A DNA stretch of 64,000 bases from positions 62,001 through 126,000 of the forward strand of contig CAIQDX010000049.1 of the NCBI GenBank assembly GCA_903870685.1, given 5' to 3'. Made by a program: the position numbers and the translations under genes. The notes beneath the pieces were generated by a model, which had not been told where the DNA came from, made no database searches, and saw only the letters and a program-made list of their open reading frames with translations. The stretch is from an uncultured Chitinophagaceae bacterium. Its GTDB lineage: Bacteria > Bacteroidota > Bacteroidia > Chitinophagales > Chitinophagaceae. Positions within the stretch are counted from its first letter, which is position 1; every line of letters starts with the position of its first letter. Below are positions 38,534 through 47,779 of this stretch, in pieces.

Positions 38534-38636
38534 AACCGCATCGGGGTTAGAAAGGATGTTTTAGATTGATTTTACTCGGACCCGAATCCATGGTGATTGT
38601 TTTTTGTTAAGAATAGTGTTCTTTTTGAGAACGCGG

Positions 38637-38667
38637 CAAAGGTAACTGCCATCTGCTTTGCAACAAA
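38637..38667 (-). promoter_or_regulatory. mgtA promoter
   Basis: Minus strand TTTG (38667-38664), 19 nt, then TACCTTTG (38644-38637), an exact match to the Bacteroidota consensus. The start site should be near 38630. Confidence 0.75.
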
Positions 38668-38723
38668 ATAAAAAATTGGCGGAATAAAAATCGTTGTGTT
38701 AAAATTATTTGCGGAAGGATTAT

Positions 38724-38978
38724 TTAATCTGAAACATCTTTCAAATTTTGAATGATGTTTTCTTTTGAGGAATCAGAAAGTACAGCAGTGTAATGTTGAT
38801 GACTCTTACTTGCATTCATACTTATTAATTTGCTTTGTTTTTCAAACAATCTGCAAAAACTACAAATCAATAAATGCATTTTTAATTTTATCTTTTCTAC
38901 AAACGATAATTTATTTTCTTCTTTCTTAGAGATGAGAAACGTTGCCTCTTTACACGATATCATTATTAATTTCTTCAC
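38724..38978 (-). CDS. Small putative anti-sigma factor
   Basis: 84 residues starting at a GTG 6 nt after the sigma-factor stop; an ATG five codons later (38963) is an alternative start. The segment ISCKEATFLISKKEE followed by LKMHLLICSFCRLF places Cys-...-His-xxx-Cys-xx-Cys like the zinc-binding anti-sigma (HC2/ZAS-like) domain. No membrane helix, so it would be a soluble anti-sigma factor. Co-transcribed with the ECF sigma gene, the usual arrangement. Confidence 0.65.
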   Translation of the reverse strand: MKKLIMISCKEATFLISKKEENKLSFVEKIKLKMHLLICSFCRLFEKQSKLISMNASKSHQHYTAVLSDSSKENIIQNLKDVSD

Positions 38979-38984
38979 TGAATA

Positions 38985-39551
38985 TTATGTTGGATTGATC
39001 CAATTTTTTTCTAAACAACTACGTAATTGCAATTTTGCCCGATGAATCAACACCCAATAGTTTGACGGCGTTATATTCAAAGCCTTACAAATTTCATCCG
39101 ATTCAAGCCCTTCCATAAACTTCATTACAAAAACCGATTGTTGCATTTCCTGCAATTTATTTTTACAAAGTTCAAGTATTAAATAAAACTCTTTTGTTTC
39201 TATTGGCAAATTGTAATCAATGCCCCAATCGCTTGGCGCAGCTTCTTTTTTCCAATGCTCTTCCTCATTAAAATAATTTTCCGAAGTATTTATTTCTGCT
39301 GGCCGAACAATATTATTTGCATTCTTTCGATAATGATCGATGATCTTGTTTTTACAAATAGCGTATAACCAATTTTTTTCTGAAGCTTCTGCTTTATAAG
39401 ATGCACGGCTTTTCCATGCACTTGAAAAAGTTTCCTGCACTAGGTCTTCGGCCAAACCCGAATCATTTACACGCACAACCGTGTATGCATATAACGCGTC
39501 GGAATACTTTTGAACCCATTGCTCAGGATTGAATGAAGAAAGGTTGCTCAT
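38985..39551 (-). CDS. ECF-type RNA polymerase sigma factor
   Basis: 188 residues with region 2 (YAYTVVRVNDSGLAEDLVQETF; KNWLYAICKNKIIDHYRKN) and region 4 (MQQSVFVMKFMEGLESDEICKALNITPSNYWVLIHRAKLQLRSCLE). A spacer of about 45 residues joins them. Directs RNA polymerase to an extracytoplasmic-stress regulon that cannot be told from the sequence. Followed by a putative anti-sigma gene and divergent from a response regulator that controls an efflux operon. A TAGTTTAG-like box lies about 12 nt before the start. Confidence 0.9.
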   Translation of the reverse strand: MSNLSSFNPEQWVQKYSDALYAYTVVRVNDSGLAEDLVQETFSSAWKSRASYKAEASEKNWLYAICKNKIIDHYRKNANNIVRPAEINTSENYFNEEEHWKKEAAPSDWGIDYNLPIETKEFYLILELCKNKLQEMQQSVFVMKFMEGLESDEICKALNITPSNYWVLIHRAKLQLRSCLEKNWINPT

Positions 39552-39651
39552 AATAATTGTTGCTAAACTAATGAATAAAAATAAAACTCATTAGTCAGTT
39601 TCAGATTTGCTACAGAATTAATATTGTAATTTGTATGTAAATCTTTTTGTT

Positions 39652-40329
39652 TTGAAACTGTTGATCATCGAAGACGAATTATCATTAAACCAAAGCATGG
39701 TAGAGTTTCTATCGGCAAGTGGTTATGTATGCGAATCGGTCTTTAATTTTAATGATGCAGTAGAAAAAATTGAAGTGTACGATTACGATTGCATTGTTCT
39801 AGATATTATGTTGCCAGGTGGCTCTGGTTTACAGATTTTAAAATACCTAAAACAAAATAATAAAACCGATGGCGTAATTATTATTTCGGCTAAAGATTCT
39901 CTCGAAGATAAAATTCATGGGATTGAATTGGGTGCCGATGATTATTTAACCAAGCCATTTCATTTATCGGAATTAAGTGTGCGTGTTGCGGCCATCATCC
40001 GCAGAAAAAAATTTCAAGGGAATTCTGTCATAACCCTTGCCGATATTGAGATTGATACTGTGGCACAATCTGTAAAAATAAATCAACAAACAACAGAACT
40101 CACACAAAAAGAATTTCAATTATTGTTATTCTTTGTCATTAATAAAAATAAAGTGATCTCCAAAAATGCCATTGCAGAACATTTGTGGGGTGATGATATG
40201 GACATTGCATCCAACTTCGATTTTATTTATGCGCACATAAAAAATCTCAGAAAAAAAATTGTTACCGCTGGTGGAGAAGATCGTATTCGTTCTATTTATG
40301 GTGTTGGATATAAAATGCAATTGCCATGA
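39652..40329 (+). CDS. OmpR-family response regulator
   Basis: 225 residues. Receiver domain MKLLIIEDELSLNQSMVEFL with phospho-acceptor D51 (CIVLDIMLPGGSG), KDSLEDKIHGIELGADDYLTKPF, and a C-terminal winged helix (LTQKEFQLLLFFVINKNKVISK; IYAHIKNLRKKI; IRSIYGVGYKM). The start is a TTG that places the receiver at residue 1; there is no in-frame ATG nearby. It overlaps the sensor kinase gene by ATGA and heads an operon with a TolC/RND efflux pump, which it probably controls. Confidence 0.92.
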   Translation: MKLLIIEDELSLNQSMVEFLSASGYVCESVFNFNDAVEKIEVYDYDCIVLDIMLPGGSGLQILKYLKQNNKTDGVIIISAKDSLEDKIHGIELGADDYLTKPFHLSELSVRVAAIIRRKKFQGNSVITLADIEIDTVAQSVKINQQTTELTQKEFQLLLFFVINKNKVISKNAIAEHLWGDDMDIASNFDFIYAHIKNLRKKIVTAGGEDRIRSIYGVGYKMQLP

Positions 40330-41591
40330 AATTATTTACAAAATATAATCGAGTAAATGTTTCTGCAACTATTTTCACATTTGTATTAGGCAGCATTGCG
40401 TTTTATTTTGTTTTAGATTATGTGTTGTCAAGACAACTCAAAGAGACTTTGCGTTCTGAGCAATTTGAGATAGTTCATTATGTTGAAGAACATCATGCAT
40501 TGCCCGAAATTCAAAATACAAGACATCAATGGATAACAGTTGAAAAATCAATTGAAAAACTTGATAAGCCGCAGTTTAAAAATATCGGTTATTACAATGA
40601 AAGAGATAAAGAAAATCAATCGGCAAAACAACTGCTTTTTAACATTGAGGTTGCAGGACAAAACTATCTCATCACCGTAAATAAATCTGAAGCAGAAACA
40701 GAAGAATTGTTGAAGCTTATCATTTTGGTAACAATTGGAATGATCGCATTAATGTTGTTGTTTAATTATTTTATTAATAGAAGACTGATCAATAAATTAT
40801 GGCAGCCGTTTTATAAAACGATCGATGATATTAAACAATATCAGGTATCTGACAAACAACCAATGCGGCTATCAAATGAACGAATAGATGAATTGAATTT
40901 ATTAAATGATAGCCTGAACAAAATGACGCAAAGTATTTACAGAGAATATGCTGCGCTGAAATCTTTTACTGAAAACGCATCCCATGAAATGCAGACCCCG
41001 CTTGCTGTTATACGTTCTAAGATCGATCTATTATTGCAACAATCAGAATTAAACGAACAGAGTTTACAACAAATATTGTCCATCGAAGATGCGGCAAAAC
41101 GGTTATCGAAATTGCATCAATCATTATTATTGTTGACCAAAATTGAGAATAAACAATTTGTTTTGAATGAACAAGTTGACCTTAAAGAAATCATTCTTGA
41201 AAAAATAAAAGAAAGAGAAGAATTGATTGATAGCAAACAGTTAAAAATTGAAACGTTTTGTAAAGCAACAACAATTTATTTCTATCATCATCTCGCCGAA
41301 ATTCTTTTCAATAATTTATTGAACAATGCGATAAAATATACACCTCAAAATGGCATAATTAATATCGAATTGAATGAAGAATTTATTTGTTTCAAAAACG
41401 ATGCATTCAATGAATCACTTGATACAAATAAAATTTTTCAACGATTTTATAAACCAAACGATTCGAGAGATGGGACCGGTTTAGGACTTGCCATCATCAA
41501 AGAAATATGCAATTTGGCGGGATTCGAAATTTCATATTCATTTAAAGATCATCAACATATTTTTTTAATAAAAATTAAAACGATTGAATAA
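40326..41591 (+). CDS. Sensor histidine kinase of the efflux operon
   Basis: 421 residues. Two membrane helices (~13-35 and ~131-155) enclose a ~95-residue periplasmic sensor. Next come a HAMP-like linker, HisKA with H220 in ENASHEMQTPLAVI, and an HATPase domain with NNLLNNAIKYTPQNG and GTGLGLAI. SHEMQTP is the form common in Bacteroidota kinases. Partner of the upstream OmpR-type regulator. The sensed signal is unknown; CusS-like or drug-sensing roles are possible from the downstream pump. Confidence 0.92.
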   Translation: MKLFTKYNRVNVSATIFTFVLGSIAFYFVLDYVLSRQLKETLRSEQFEIVHYVEEHHALPEIQNTRHQWITVEKSIEKLDKPQFKNIGYYNERDKENQSAKQLLFNIEVAGQNYLITVNKSEAETEELLKLIILVTIGMIALMLLFNYFINRRLINKLWQPFYKTIDDIKQYQVSDKQPMRLSNERIDELNLLNDSLNKMTQSIYREYAALKSFTENASHEMQTPLAVIRSKIDLLLQQSELNEQSLQQILSIEDAAKRLSKLHQSLLLLTKIENKQFVLNEQVDLKEIILEKIKEREELIDSKQLKIETFCKATTIYFYHHLAEILFNNLLNNAIKYTPQNGIINIELNEEFICFKNDAFNESLDTNKIFQRFYKPNDSRDGTGLGLAIIKEICNLAGFEISYSFKDHQHIFLIKIKTIE

Positions 41592-41594
41592 TTA

Positions 41595-42836
41595 ATGATG
41601 AAAAAATTAATCAACATTTTTTTTCTTGTTTCCTTTTGTATTCCTGTTTTATCGCAGGAAAAATCTTTGGATTATTATATTAATGCAGGTTTGCAAAATA
41701 ACCCGTTGTTTAAAGATTACAGTAATCAAAAATTAAGCAACCTGATTGATAGTTTGAAGATATTAGCGGGATATAAACCGCAGGTAAATGGCGTCAGCAC
41801 TAATTCTTATGCACCTTCGTATAAAAATTGGGGTTACGATAATGCTATAACAAACGGCGCAAATTTTGCACAACAAGTTGTTGCAACACAAAGATTGGTA
41901 AGCAAAGAAAATCTTTCAAACCAACATGAAGCCATCAGATTATTAAATCAATCTATTGATATTTCAGGAAAGGTTACAGAACAGGATCTAAAGAAATCAA
42001 TTACCGCACAATTTATTTCTGCGTTCGGATTTGGACAACAATATCAATTCAATAAAGATGTTCTTGATCTCTTAAAAAAAGAAGAATTGATTTTAAAAAG
42101 AATGACCGAAAGTGGAATTTATCGCCAAACAGATTATTTAAGTTTTTTGGTAACAATTCAACAACAGGAATTATTAATTAGTCAATATAATCTTCAATTT
42201 CAAAATGAAATAGCCGCGCTAAATTATTTATGCGGATTAAGAGATACATCCTCTGTTCAATTAAAAAAACCCGATCTGCAAATTGCAGCTTTACCGGAAG
42301 CGGAAAGTTCTATTTTTTATCAGCAGTTTGTTGTAGACAGTTTGAAGTTTAAAAACAATATTGCACAAATAGAATTTAATTATAAACCCAAAGTAAATGT
42401 TTATGCCGATGGTGGTTACCTAACTTCTTTTGCCGAGCAATACTATAAAAATTTTGGTGTGAGCGCCGGTGTAACCCTTACCGTGCCTATTTATGATGGC
42501 AAGCAAAAGAAAATGCAGGTTGATAAAATTGCGATCTCGGAACAAACTCGACAAGGCTATCGCGATTTTTTTAAGAAACAATACGAACAAAATATTGCTC
42601 AATTATTTCAGCAATTGCATTCCACACAAAAATTAATTGACGAAGCCAACAATCAAATTAAGTACACTGAAATTTTAATTGAAGCCAACAGAAAATTATT
42701 AGAAGCCGGTGATGTAAGAATGCCTGATTATATTTTAGCGATTGGCAATTATCTCACTGCAAAAAATATCATCACACAAAATAATATTAACAAACTGCAG
42801 ATCATCAATCAAATTAATTATTGGAACAGAAAATAA
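41595..42836 (+). CDS. TolC-family outer-membrane efflux protein
   Basis: 413 residues with a signal peptide (cut near VLS-QEK). It has two long helical repeats with beta hairpins (GLQNNPLFKDYSNQKL; YADGGYLTSFAEQYYKNFGVSAGVTLTVPIYDG), the TolC pattern. It forms the outer-membrane exit duct of the pump encoded by the next two genes. It lies 3 nt after the kinase gene, so one transcript is likely for all five genes. Confidence 0.88.
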   Translation: MMKKLINIFFLVSFCIPVLSQEKSLDYYINAGLQNNPLFKDYSNQKLSNLIDSLKILAGYKPQVNGVSTNSYAPSYKNWGYDNAITNGANFAQQVVATQRLVSKENLSNQHEAIRLLNQSIDISGKVTEQDLKKSITAQFISAFGFGQQYQFNKDVLDLLKKEELILKRMTESGIYRQTDYLSFLVTIQQQELLISQYNLQFQNEIAALNYLCGLRDTSSVQLKKPDLQIAALPEAESSIFYQQFVVDSLKFKNNIAQIEFNYKPKVNVYADGGYLTSFAEQYYKNFGVSAGVTLTVPIYDGKQKKMQVDKIAISEQTRQGYRDFFKKQYEQNIAQLFQQLHSTQKLIDEANNQIKYTEILIEANRKLLEAGDVRMPDYILAIGNYLTAKNIITQNNINKLQIINQINYWNRK

Positions 42837-42841
42837 AAATT

Positions 42842-43780
42842 ATGAAACTAAATCAATCAATAATTTCTTTACTTTTTTTTGTTGTCGTATTTGCATCATG
42901 CAAATCTGATCCTGCAAAAAAAGACGCGGAACCGAAAGAAGAAAAAACCGAAGCAACCGGAACGCCGGTTACCATTGTATCGCCGGAAAAAGGAAGTATG
43001 ACTGATGTGGTGGAATTAAATGCGGTCTCATCTTTTTTATTGAAGAGTTTCGTGAAAGCTAATGCCAGCGGCTATTTGCAAGTAGTAAATGCGCAATTGG
43101 GAAAGTATGTTAGCAAAGGACAAGAGTTGTTTGTAATTAAAACAAAAGAATCGCAAAGCCTAGGAAACACCATCAATTCACTGGATACTTCCTTACATTT
43201 TGAAGGAGTGATTCATATAAAATCTCCTGGCAGTGGTTATATTTCTCAACTAAATTATCGTGCAAGTGATTATGTTCAGGATGGAGAACAATTGGCAACC
43301 ATTACCGATACAAAAAGTTTTGTTTTTTTATTGGACCTTCCTTATGAATTAAAACCATTCTTACCAAACAATAACGAACTGCAATTAAAATTACCTGATG
43401 GAACTTTTTTAGATGGTCGTGTTGATGCAGCCATGCCAACCGTTGATGCCGTTTCGCAAACACAGAATTATATTATTAAAGTAAATACCGACAAACAAAT
43501 TCCTGAAAACTTAATTGCAAAAGTTAGTTTGATAAAGAAATCAAAAATCAATACAACATCATTACTAAAATCGGCTGTGTTGAGTAATGAAGTGCAAAGC
43601 GAATTTTGGATCATGAAAATGATTGATAGCGTTACCGCCGTGAAACTGCCTGTACACAAGGGTTTGGAGACAATTGATCATGTTGAGATTTTATCACCAA
43701 TGCTTTCACCAACAGATAAAATTTTATTGACCGGTAATTACGGATTAGGTGATACTGCCAAAGTAATCATCATTAAATAA
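42842..43780 (+). CDS. RND efflux periplasmic adaptor lipoprotein
   Basis: 312 residues. Lipoprotein signal (VVFASC-KSD), then a HlyD/MFP-type core: ASGYLQVVNAQLGKYVSKGQELFVI (lipoyl half-motif), IKSPGSGYISQLNYRASDYVQDGEQLATI (second half) and a beta-barrel domain. The hairpin between the lipoyl halves is very short, so it touches TolC differently from long-hairpin adaptors. The ATG at 42842 is chosen because it starts the signal peptide directly. Confidence 0.88.
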   Translation: MKLNQSIISLLFFVVVFASCKSDPAKKDAEPKEEKTEATGTPVTIVSPEKGSMTDVVELNAVSSFLLKSFVKANASGYLQVVNAQLGKYVSKGQELFVIKTKESQSLGNTINSLDTSLHFEGVIHIKSPGSGYISQLNYRASDYVQDGEQLATITDTKSFVFLLDLPYELKPFLPNNNELQLKLPDGTFLDGRVDAAMPTVDAVSQTQNYIIKVNTDKQIPENLIAKVSLIKKSKINTTSLLKSAVLSNEVQSEFWIMKMIDSVTAVKLPVHKGLETIDHVEILSPMLSPTDKILLTGNYGLGDTAKVIIIK

Positions 43781-43790
43781 TGAATGAACG

Positions 43791-46700
43791 ATGAAAAACT
43801 TTTTCACAACATATAAAAATCCGGTTACTGTTTTGGTGGTCATCATCATCATGGGCGGATTGTTTGCATACAGCAAATTGCAAACAGCATTGTTTCCGGA
43901 AATTACTTTTCCTAAAATAAAAATCATTGCAGATGCAGGACAGCAGCCTGTAAAAAAAATGATGATCACTGTTACACGGCAATTAGAAAATGCGGTGAAA
44001 CAAGTCCCCGATTTAAAAATGATTCGGAGCACAACAAGTCGAGGCACTTGCGAAATTTCTGCATACATGGATTGGAAAGCTAACATTGATATCAGTCAGC
44101 AAAGAATTGAATCGAAGATTAATGAAATAAGAAACACATTGCCTCCCGATATTGATATTACTGTTGAAAGAATGAATCCATCCATTCTTCCCATCACCGG
44201 ATTTTCTTTAGAAAGTAAAACCAGATCGCCGATTGAAATGAAATTATTGGCGATGTACACCATCAAACCATTTTTATCACAGGTAGAAGGTGTTTCAGAA
44301 ATACGGGTGATCGGCGGAAAAAATAAAGAATATTGGATGGTGTTGAATATTCAAAAAATGAGTACGCTGGGCATTACGCCCGATAATATCAACACTGCAT
44401 TATCTCAAACCAACTTCATCAAATCAAATGGATATTTATCTGATTATCGGTTGTTATATCTAACGGTAACAGATGCAGCGGTTACTTCAAAAGATCAATT
44501 GCAAAATATCGTGATCAGCAATAACGGAAAAAGAATTGTGTTGTTGAAAGATATTGCCGATGTACAAATTCAGGAAGCAAAAGAATACGTGAAAATCAAT
44601 GCCAACGGGCATGAGGGAATATTGCTGGCTGTTATCAAACAACCAAATGCAAACTTGGTTGAGTTGAGTGATAAGATGAATGTAAAGTTAGAAGCATTAA
44701 AAAAAATCATTCCCAAAGATGTTTCTATTCAACCATTTTATGTTCAGGCCGATTTTGTAAAAGACTCCGTAAAAAGTGTAACAGATAGTTTGTGGATAGG
44801 ATTAGGATTGGCCATTTTAGTTGCCATTATTTTTTTACGATCACTAAAAGCAAGCGCCGTTATTTTAATTACAATTCCTGTAATTATTTTAATGACGATA
44901 ATTTGTTTGTATGCCATCGGACAAACATTAAACATCATGACGCTTGGTGCCATTGCTGCTGCGATAGGATTAATTATTGATGATGCGATTGTTGTTGCAG
45001 AACAAATTCATCGAACACATGAAGAACATCCCGAAGAACCAACAACAACATTGGTACAAAAAGCAATTCATTATTTATTTCCTGCGATGGTTGGTTCATC
45101 ATTAAGCACCATTGTTATTTTTCTTCCATTCGTTTTAATGAGCGGAGTTGCCGGTGCTTATTTTAAAGTGATGACGAACACAATGATAATCACATTGGTT
45201 TGTTCGTTTTTTGTAACATGGATTATTTTACCGGTCATTTATTTATTGTTTACAAAAAATGTAAACATCAATTCATTAAAAAATAAAAAACAAAAATCAC
45301 ACGAAGTAAAATCACAAAGATGGGTTGGCTTTTTTATTACCAAACCATATTTAAGTTTTATCATCATTATTGCATTAATTTTTTCTGTTTATTATATCTA
45401 TCCAAAATTAGAAACCGGATTTTTACCGGAGATGGATGAAGGAAGTATTGTGTTCGATTATAATTCTCCACCGGGCACATCGTTGGAAGAAACAGACAGA
45501 ATTTTACGCGAAGTTGAAAAGATGTTAGTCACCATTCCTGAAGTAGAAGCATACAGCCGAAGGACTGGAACACAGATGGGTTTTTTTATTACCGAACCTA
45601 ATCGCGGCGATTATTTAATTCAATTAAAAAAGAACAGAACAAAAACAACTGAAGAAGTCATCAGCGATATCAGAAAAAGAGTAGAAGCCTCACAACCCTC
45701 GCTGCGCATAGATTTCGGACAAGTGATCGGCGATATGTTAGGCGATCTGATGACATCTGTTCAACCCATTGAAGTAAAAATTTTTGGTAACGATCAATCG
45801 AAATTGCAAGAGTTATCAAAACAAGTTTCATCTATCGTTTCAAAAGTTGATGGCACAGCAGATGTGTTTGATGGAATTGTTATTGCAGGCCCATCCATTA
45901 ATATCGAACCCAATAGTTCAACATTAGCACAATATGGAATTACGCCGATGAATTTGCAATATCAAATGCAATCATCACTCGAAGGAAATGTTGTTGGAAC
46001 TGTTTATGATAAAGAACAATTAAGTAATGTAAGATTAGTTTATCCCGGCAGCAAAACATTAAGTGTTGCAGATATTGCAAAGACGCCAATCTTTTTACCA
46101 AACGGAAAATTAAAACCCATTAATCAATTAGCTAATGTTCATTTAAATACCGGTGATGCAGAAATTCAAAGAGAAGATCTGCAATCGATGGGTGTTGTTA
46201 CTGCACGTTTGGAAGGAAGAGATTTGGGAAGTGTGATAAAAGATATTCAAAAAGAAGTATCATCAAAAATTGCATTGCCGCAGGGTTATGCAATTGTGTA
46301 TGGCGGCGCTTATGCCGATCAGCAACAATCGTTCAAAGAATTAATGGTTATCATGATCGCAGCGAGTTTATTGGTGTTTGGAGTGATATTATTTTTATTC
46401 AAAGATTTTAAAGTGGCTGTAATTATTTTATTGATCGCAGTGTTGGGAATTAGTGGAAGTTATATGGGATTATATTTTACACACACCGCTTTGAATGTAG
46501 GAAGTTATACAGGATTAATTATGATCATCGGAGTCATTGGTGAAAATGCCATCTTTACTTTTTTACAATTTAAAGAATCGTTGAAAGCATCGAACAATGT
46601 TGATGAAGCGATTATTTATTCCATTTCAACAAGACTTCGTCCAAAATTAATGACAGCCATTGGTGCCATCATTGCGCTGCTTCCTATTGCATTAGGATTA

Positions 46701-46838
46701 GGAACCGGAACACAAATGCATCAGCCATTGGCCATTGCTGTGATTGGTGGTTTTATTGTAGCGTTGCCATTATTATTAATTGTATTGCCGAGTATGATTC
46801 GATTATTATTCAAACAAAAAACAAATCAAATAGTATAA
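43791..46838 (+). CDS. RND efflux permease
   Basis: 1015 residues with twelve membrane helices and two large periplasmic loops. The first helix region reads YKNPVTVLVVIIIMGGLFAYSKL. The proton-relay acids lie in GAIAAAIGLIIDDAIVVAEQ (two Asp), typical of drug/hydrophobe (HAE) pumps rather than heavy-metal pumps. Further RND marks: ETGFLPEMDEGSIVFDYNSPPGTS and YGGAYADQQQSFKEL. Pumps substrates with the TolC and adaptor proteins of the same operon under the upstream two-component system. Confidence 0.93.
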   Translation: MKNFFTTYKNPVTVLVVIIIMGGLFAYSKLQTALFPEITFPKIKIIADAGQQPVKKMMITVTRQLENAVKQVPDLKMIRSTTSRGTCEISAYMDWKANIDISQQRIESKINEIRNTLPPDIDITVERMNPSILPITGFSLESKTRSPIEMKLLAMYTIKPFLSQVEGVSEIRVIGGKNKEYWMVLNIQKMSTLGITPDNINTALSQTNFIKSNGYLSDYRLLYLTVTDAAVTSKDQLQNIVISNNGKRIVLLKDIADVQIQEAKEYVKINANGHEGILLAVIKQPNANLVELSDKMNVKLEALKKIIPKDVSIQPFYVQADFVKDSVKSVTDSLWIGLGLAILVAIIFLRSLKASAVILITIPVIILMTIICLYAIGQTLNIMTLGAIAAAIGLIIDDAIVVAEQIHRTHEEHPEEPTTTLVQKAIHYLFPAMVGSSLSTIVIFLPFVLMSGVAGAYFKVMTNTMIITLVCSFFVTWIILPVIYLLFTKNVNINSLKNKKQKSHEVKSQRWVGFFITKPYLSFIIIIALIFSVYYIYPKLETGFLPEMDEGSIVFDYNSPPGTSLEETDRILREVEKMLVTIPEVEAYSRRTGTQMGFFITEPNRGDYLIQLKKNRTKTTEEVISDIRKRVEASQPSLRIDFGQVIGDMLGDLMTSVQPIEVKIFGNDQSKLQELSKQVSSIVSKVDGTADVFDGIVIAGPSINIEPNSSTLAQYGITPMNLQYQMQSSLEGNVVGTVYDKEQLSNVRLVYPGSKTLSVADIAKTPIFLPNGKLKPINQLANVHLNTGDAEIQREDLQSMGVVTARLEGRDLGSVIKDIQKEVSSKIALPQGYAIVYGGAYADQQQSFKELMVIMIAASLLVFGVILFLFKDFKVAVIILLIAVLGISGSYMGLYFTHTALNVGSYTGLIMIIGVIGENAIFTFLQFKESLKASNNVDEAIIYSISTRLRPKLMTAIGAIIALLPIALGLGTGTQMHQPLAIAVIGGFIVALPLLLIVLPSMIRLLFKQKTNQIV

Positions 46839-46904
46839 TTCAGAATGTCTACAAAATACATTGATAGGTTTGGGGTATTATTTAATCGACCATAATAATA
46901 CTAG

Positions 46905-47339
46905 ATGAAAAAAGCAATTTTATTATCAATAATATTGGCTGGAACAACGATTAATATTTTGATGGCACAAAGCCTAAACGAAAAAGATATACCAGATGCA
47001 GTAAAAATTTTATTTGCAAAATCTTTTCCAAATAGCACACATGTGAGCTGGAAAAAGCATAAAAAAAATTTTCAAACATTTTTTGCCGATAACGAAACCA
47101 AAATTATAGCGTTATTCGATAAAACCGGAGTGTTATTAGAAACCAAAATGTGGATTCATTCTGACTCGTTGCCAGAGAATGTTATAACCAATTTTAACCA
47201 AAAATATAAACATGCCGTAATAATTGAAACGTATAAGATTATAAAAGAAAATGGAGAAATATTTTTTATGATACACCCCAATGAGAGCCGCATTTTCTTT
47301 GATGCCAATGGTAACTTTATTAAAAAAGAAAGAGACTAA
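46905..47339 (+). CDS. PepSY-like periplasmic protein, copy 1
   Basis: 144 residues with a signal peptide (MKKAILLSIILAGTTINILMAQS). The mature part has LNEKDIPDAVKILFAKSFPNSTHVSWKK and a second half-repeat ending FFDANGNFIKKERD, the pattern of the Bacteroidota PepSY-like/DUF2874 proteins. Role unknown; BLIP-like folds bind other proteins. It is paralogous to the next gene. Confidence 0.78.
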   Translation: MKKAILLSIILAGTTINILMAQSLNEKDIPDAVKILFAKSFPNSTHVSWKKHKKNFQTFFADNETKIIALFDKTGVLLETKMWIHSDSLPENVITNFNQKYKHAVIIETYKIIKENGEIFFMIHPNESRIFFDANGNFIKKERD

Positions 47340-47349
47340 AACAATAAAT

Positions 47350-47769
47350 ATGAAAAAATTAATTTTCATTTTTGCCATGCTAATCGTTATCAATTTGCAT
47401 GCACAAGACAAATCAAAAATTCCTATTGAAGCAAAAACTGCTTTTGCTAAACAATTTTCAGGAGCAACCAATATTAAATGGGGAAAAGAAGATAAAGATT
47501 TTGAAGTTGATTTTATTTCAGAAGGCAAAAAAATGTCTGCCATTTATAATGCAAAAGGAAATTTTAAAGAATCTGAACAAGCCCTTGTTGCAACAGAAAT
47601 GCCGGCTAACGTGATGATTTATTTTAAAGCTCATTATGTAAATGTCGCTATAAAAGAAACTGTAAAGATCACAAAAGCAAATGGCGAAATTAATTTCGAG
47701 ATAGGCATTAAAGCAAAAGATATTTTATTTAATGCAAACGGTAACTTTATTAAAGAAGTAAAAGACTAA
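47350..47769 (+). CDS. PepSY-like periplasmic protein, copy 2
   Basis: 139 residues with a signal peptide (MKKLIFIFAMLIVINLHAQ). Same layout as the preceding protein: KIPIEAKTAFAKQFSGATNIKWGKEDKDF and the end LFNANGNFIKEVKD. Even the intergenic DNA is alike: both stops are followed by TAAAACA, AAATATG and the next gene's MKK start. This points to a tandem duplication. The ATG at 47350 starts the signal peptide. Confidence 0.78.
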   Translation: MKKLIFIFAMLIVINLHAQDKSKIPIEAKTAFAKQFSGATNIKWGKEDKDFEVDFISEGKKMSAIYNAKGNFKESEQALVATEMPANVMIYFKAHYVNVAIKETVKITKANGEINFEIGIKAKDILFNANGNFIKEVKD

Positions 47770-47779
47770 AACACCAAAT

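Larger units (their letters stand above)
38276..38636 (-). promoter_or_regulatory. Long mgtA leader region
   Basis: About 355 nt separate the promoter from the mgtA start. From 5' to 3' it contains a 14-codon frame (38591-38547), an interrupted hairpin (TTAGC..TCAGT at 38533-38522 pairing with ACTGA..GCTAA at 38504-38492), a 37-codon frame (38481-38368) and ~90 nt before the ribosome site. It does not match the M-box or the enterobacterial mgtA leader in any segment I recognise. A magnesium-responsive attenuator is inferred from position only. Confidence 0.5.

Noticed and set aside
38547-38591. 14-codon frame in the mgtA leader
   Set aside because: Too short and without ribosome site; the 37-codon frame is the better candidate.
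38276-38636. M-box (ykoK) riboswitch
   Set aside because: No match to conserved M-box segments that I can recognise; only a hairpin and short frames are supported.
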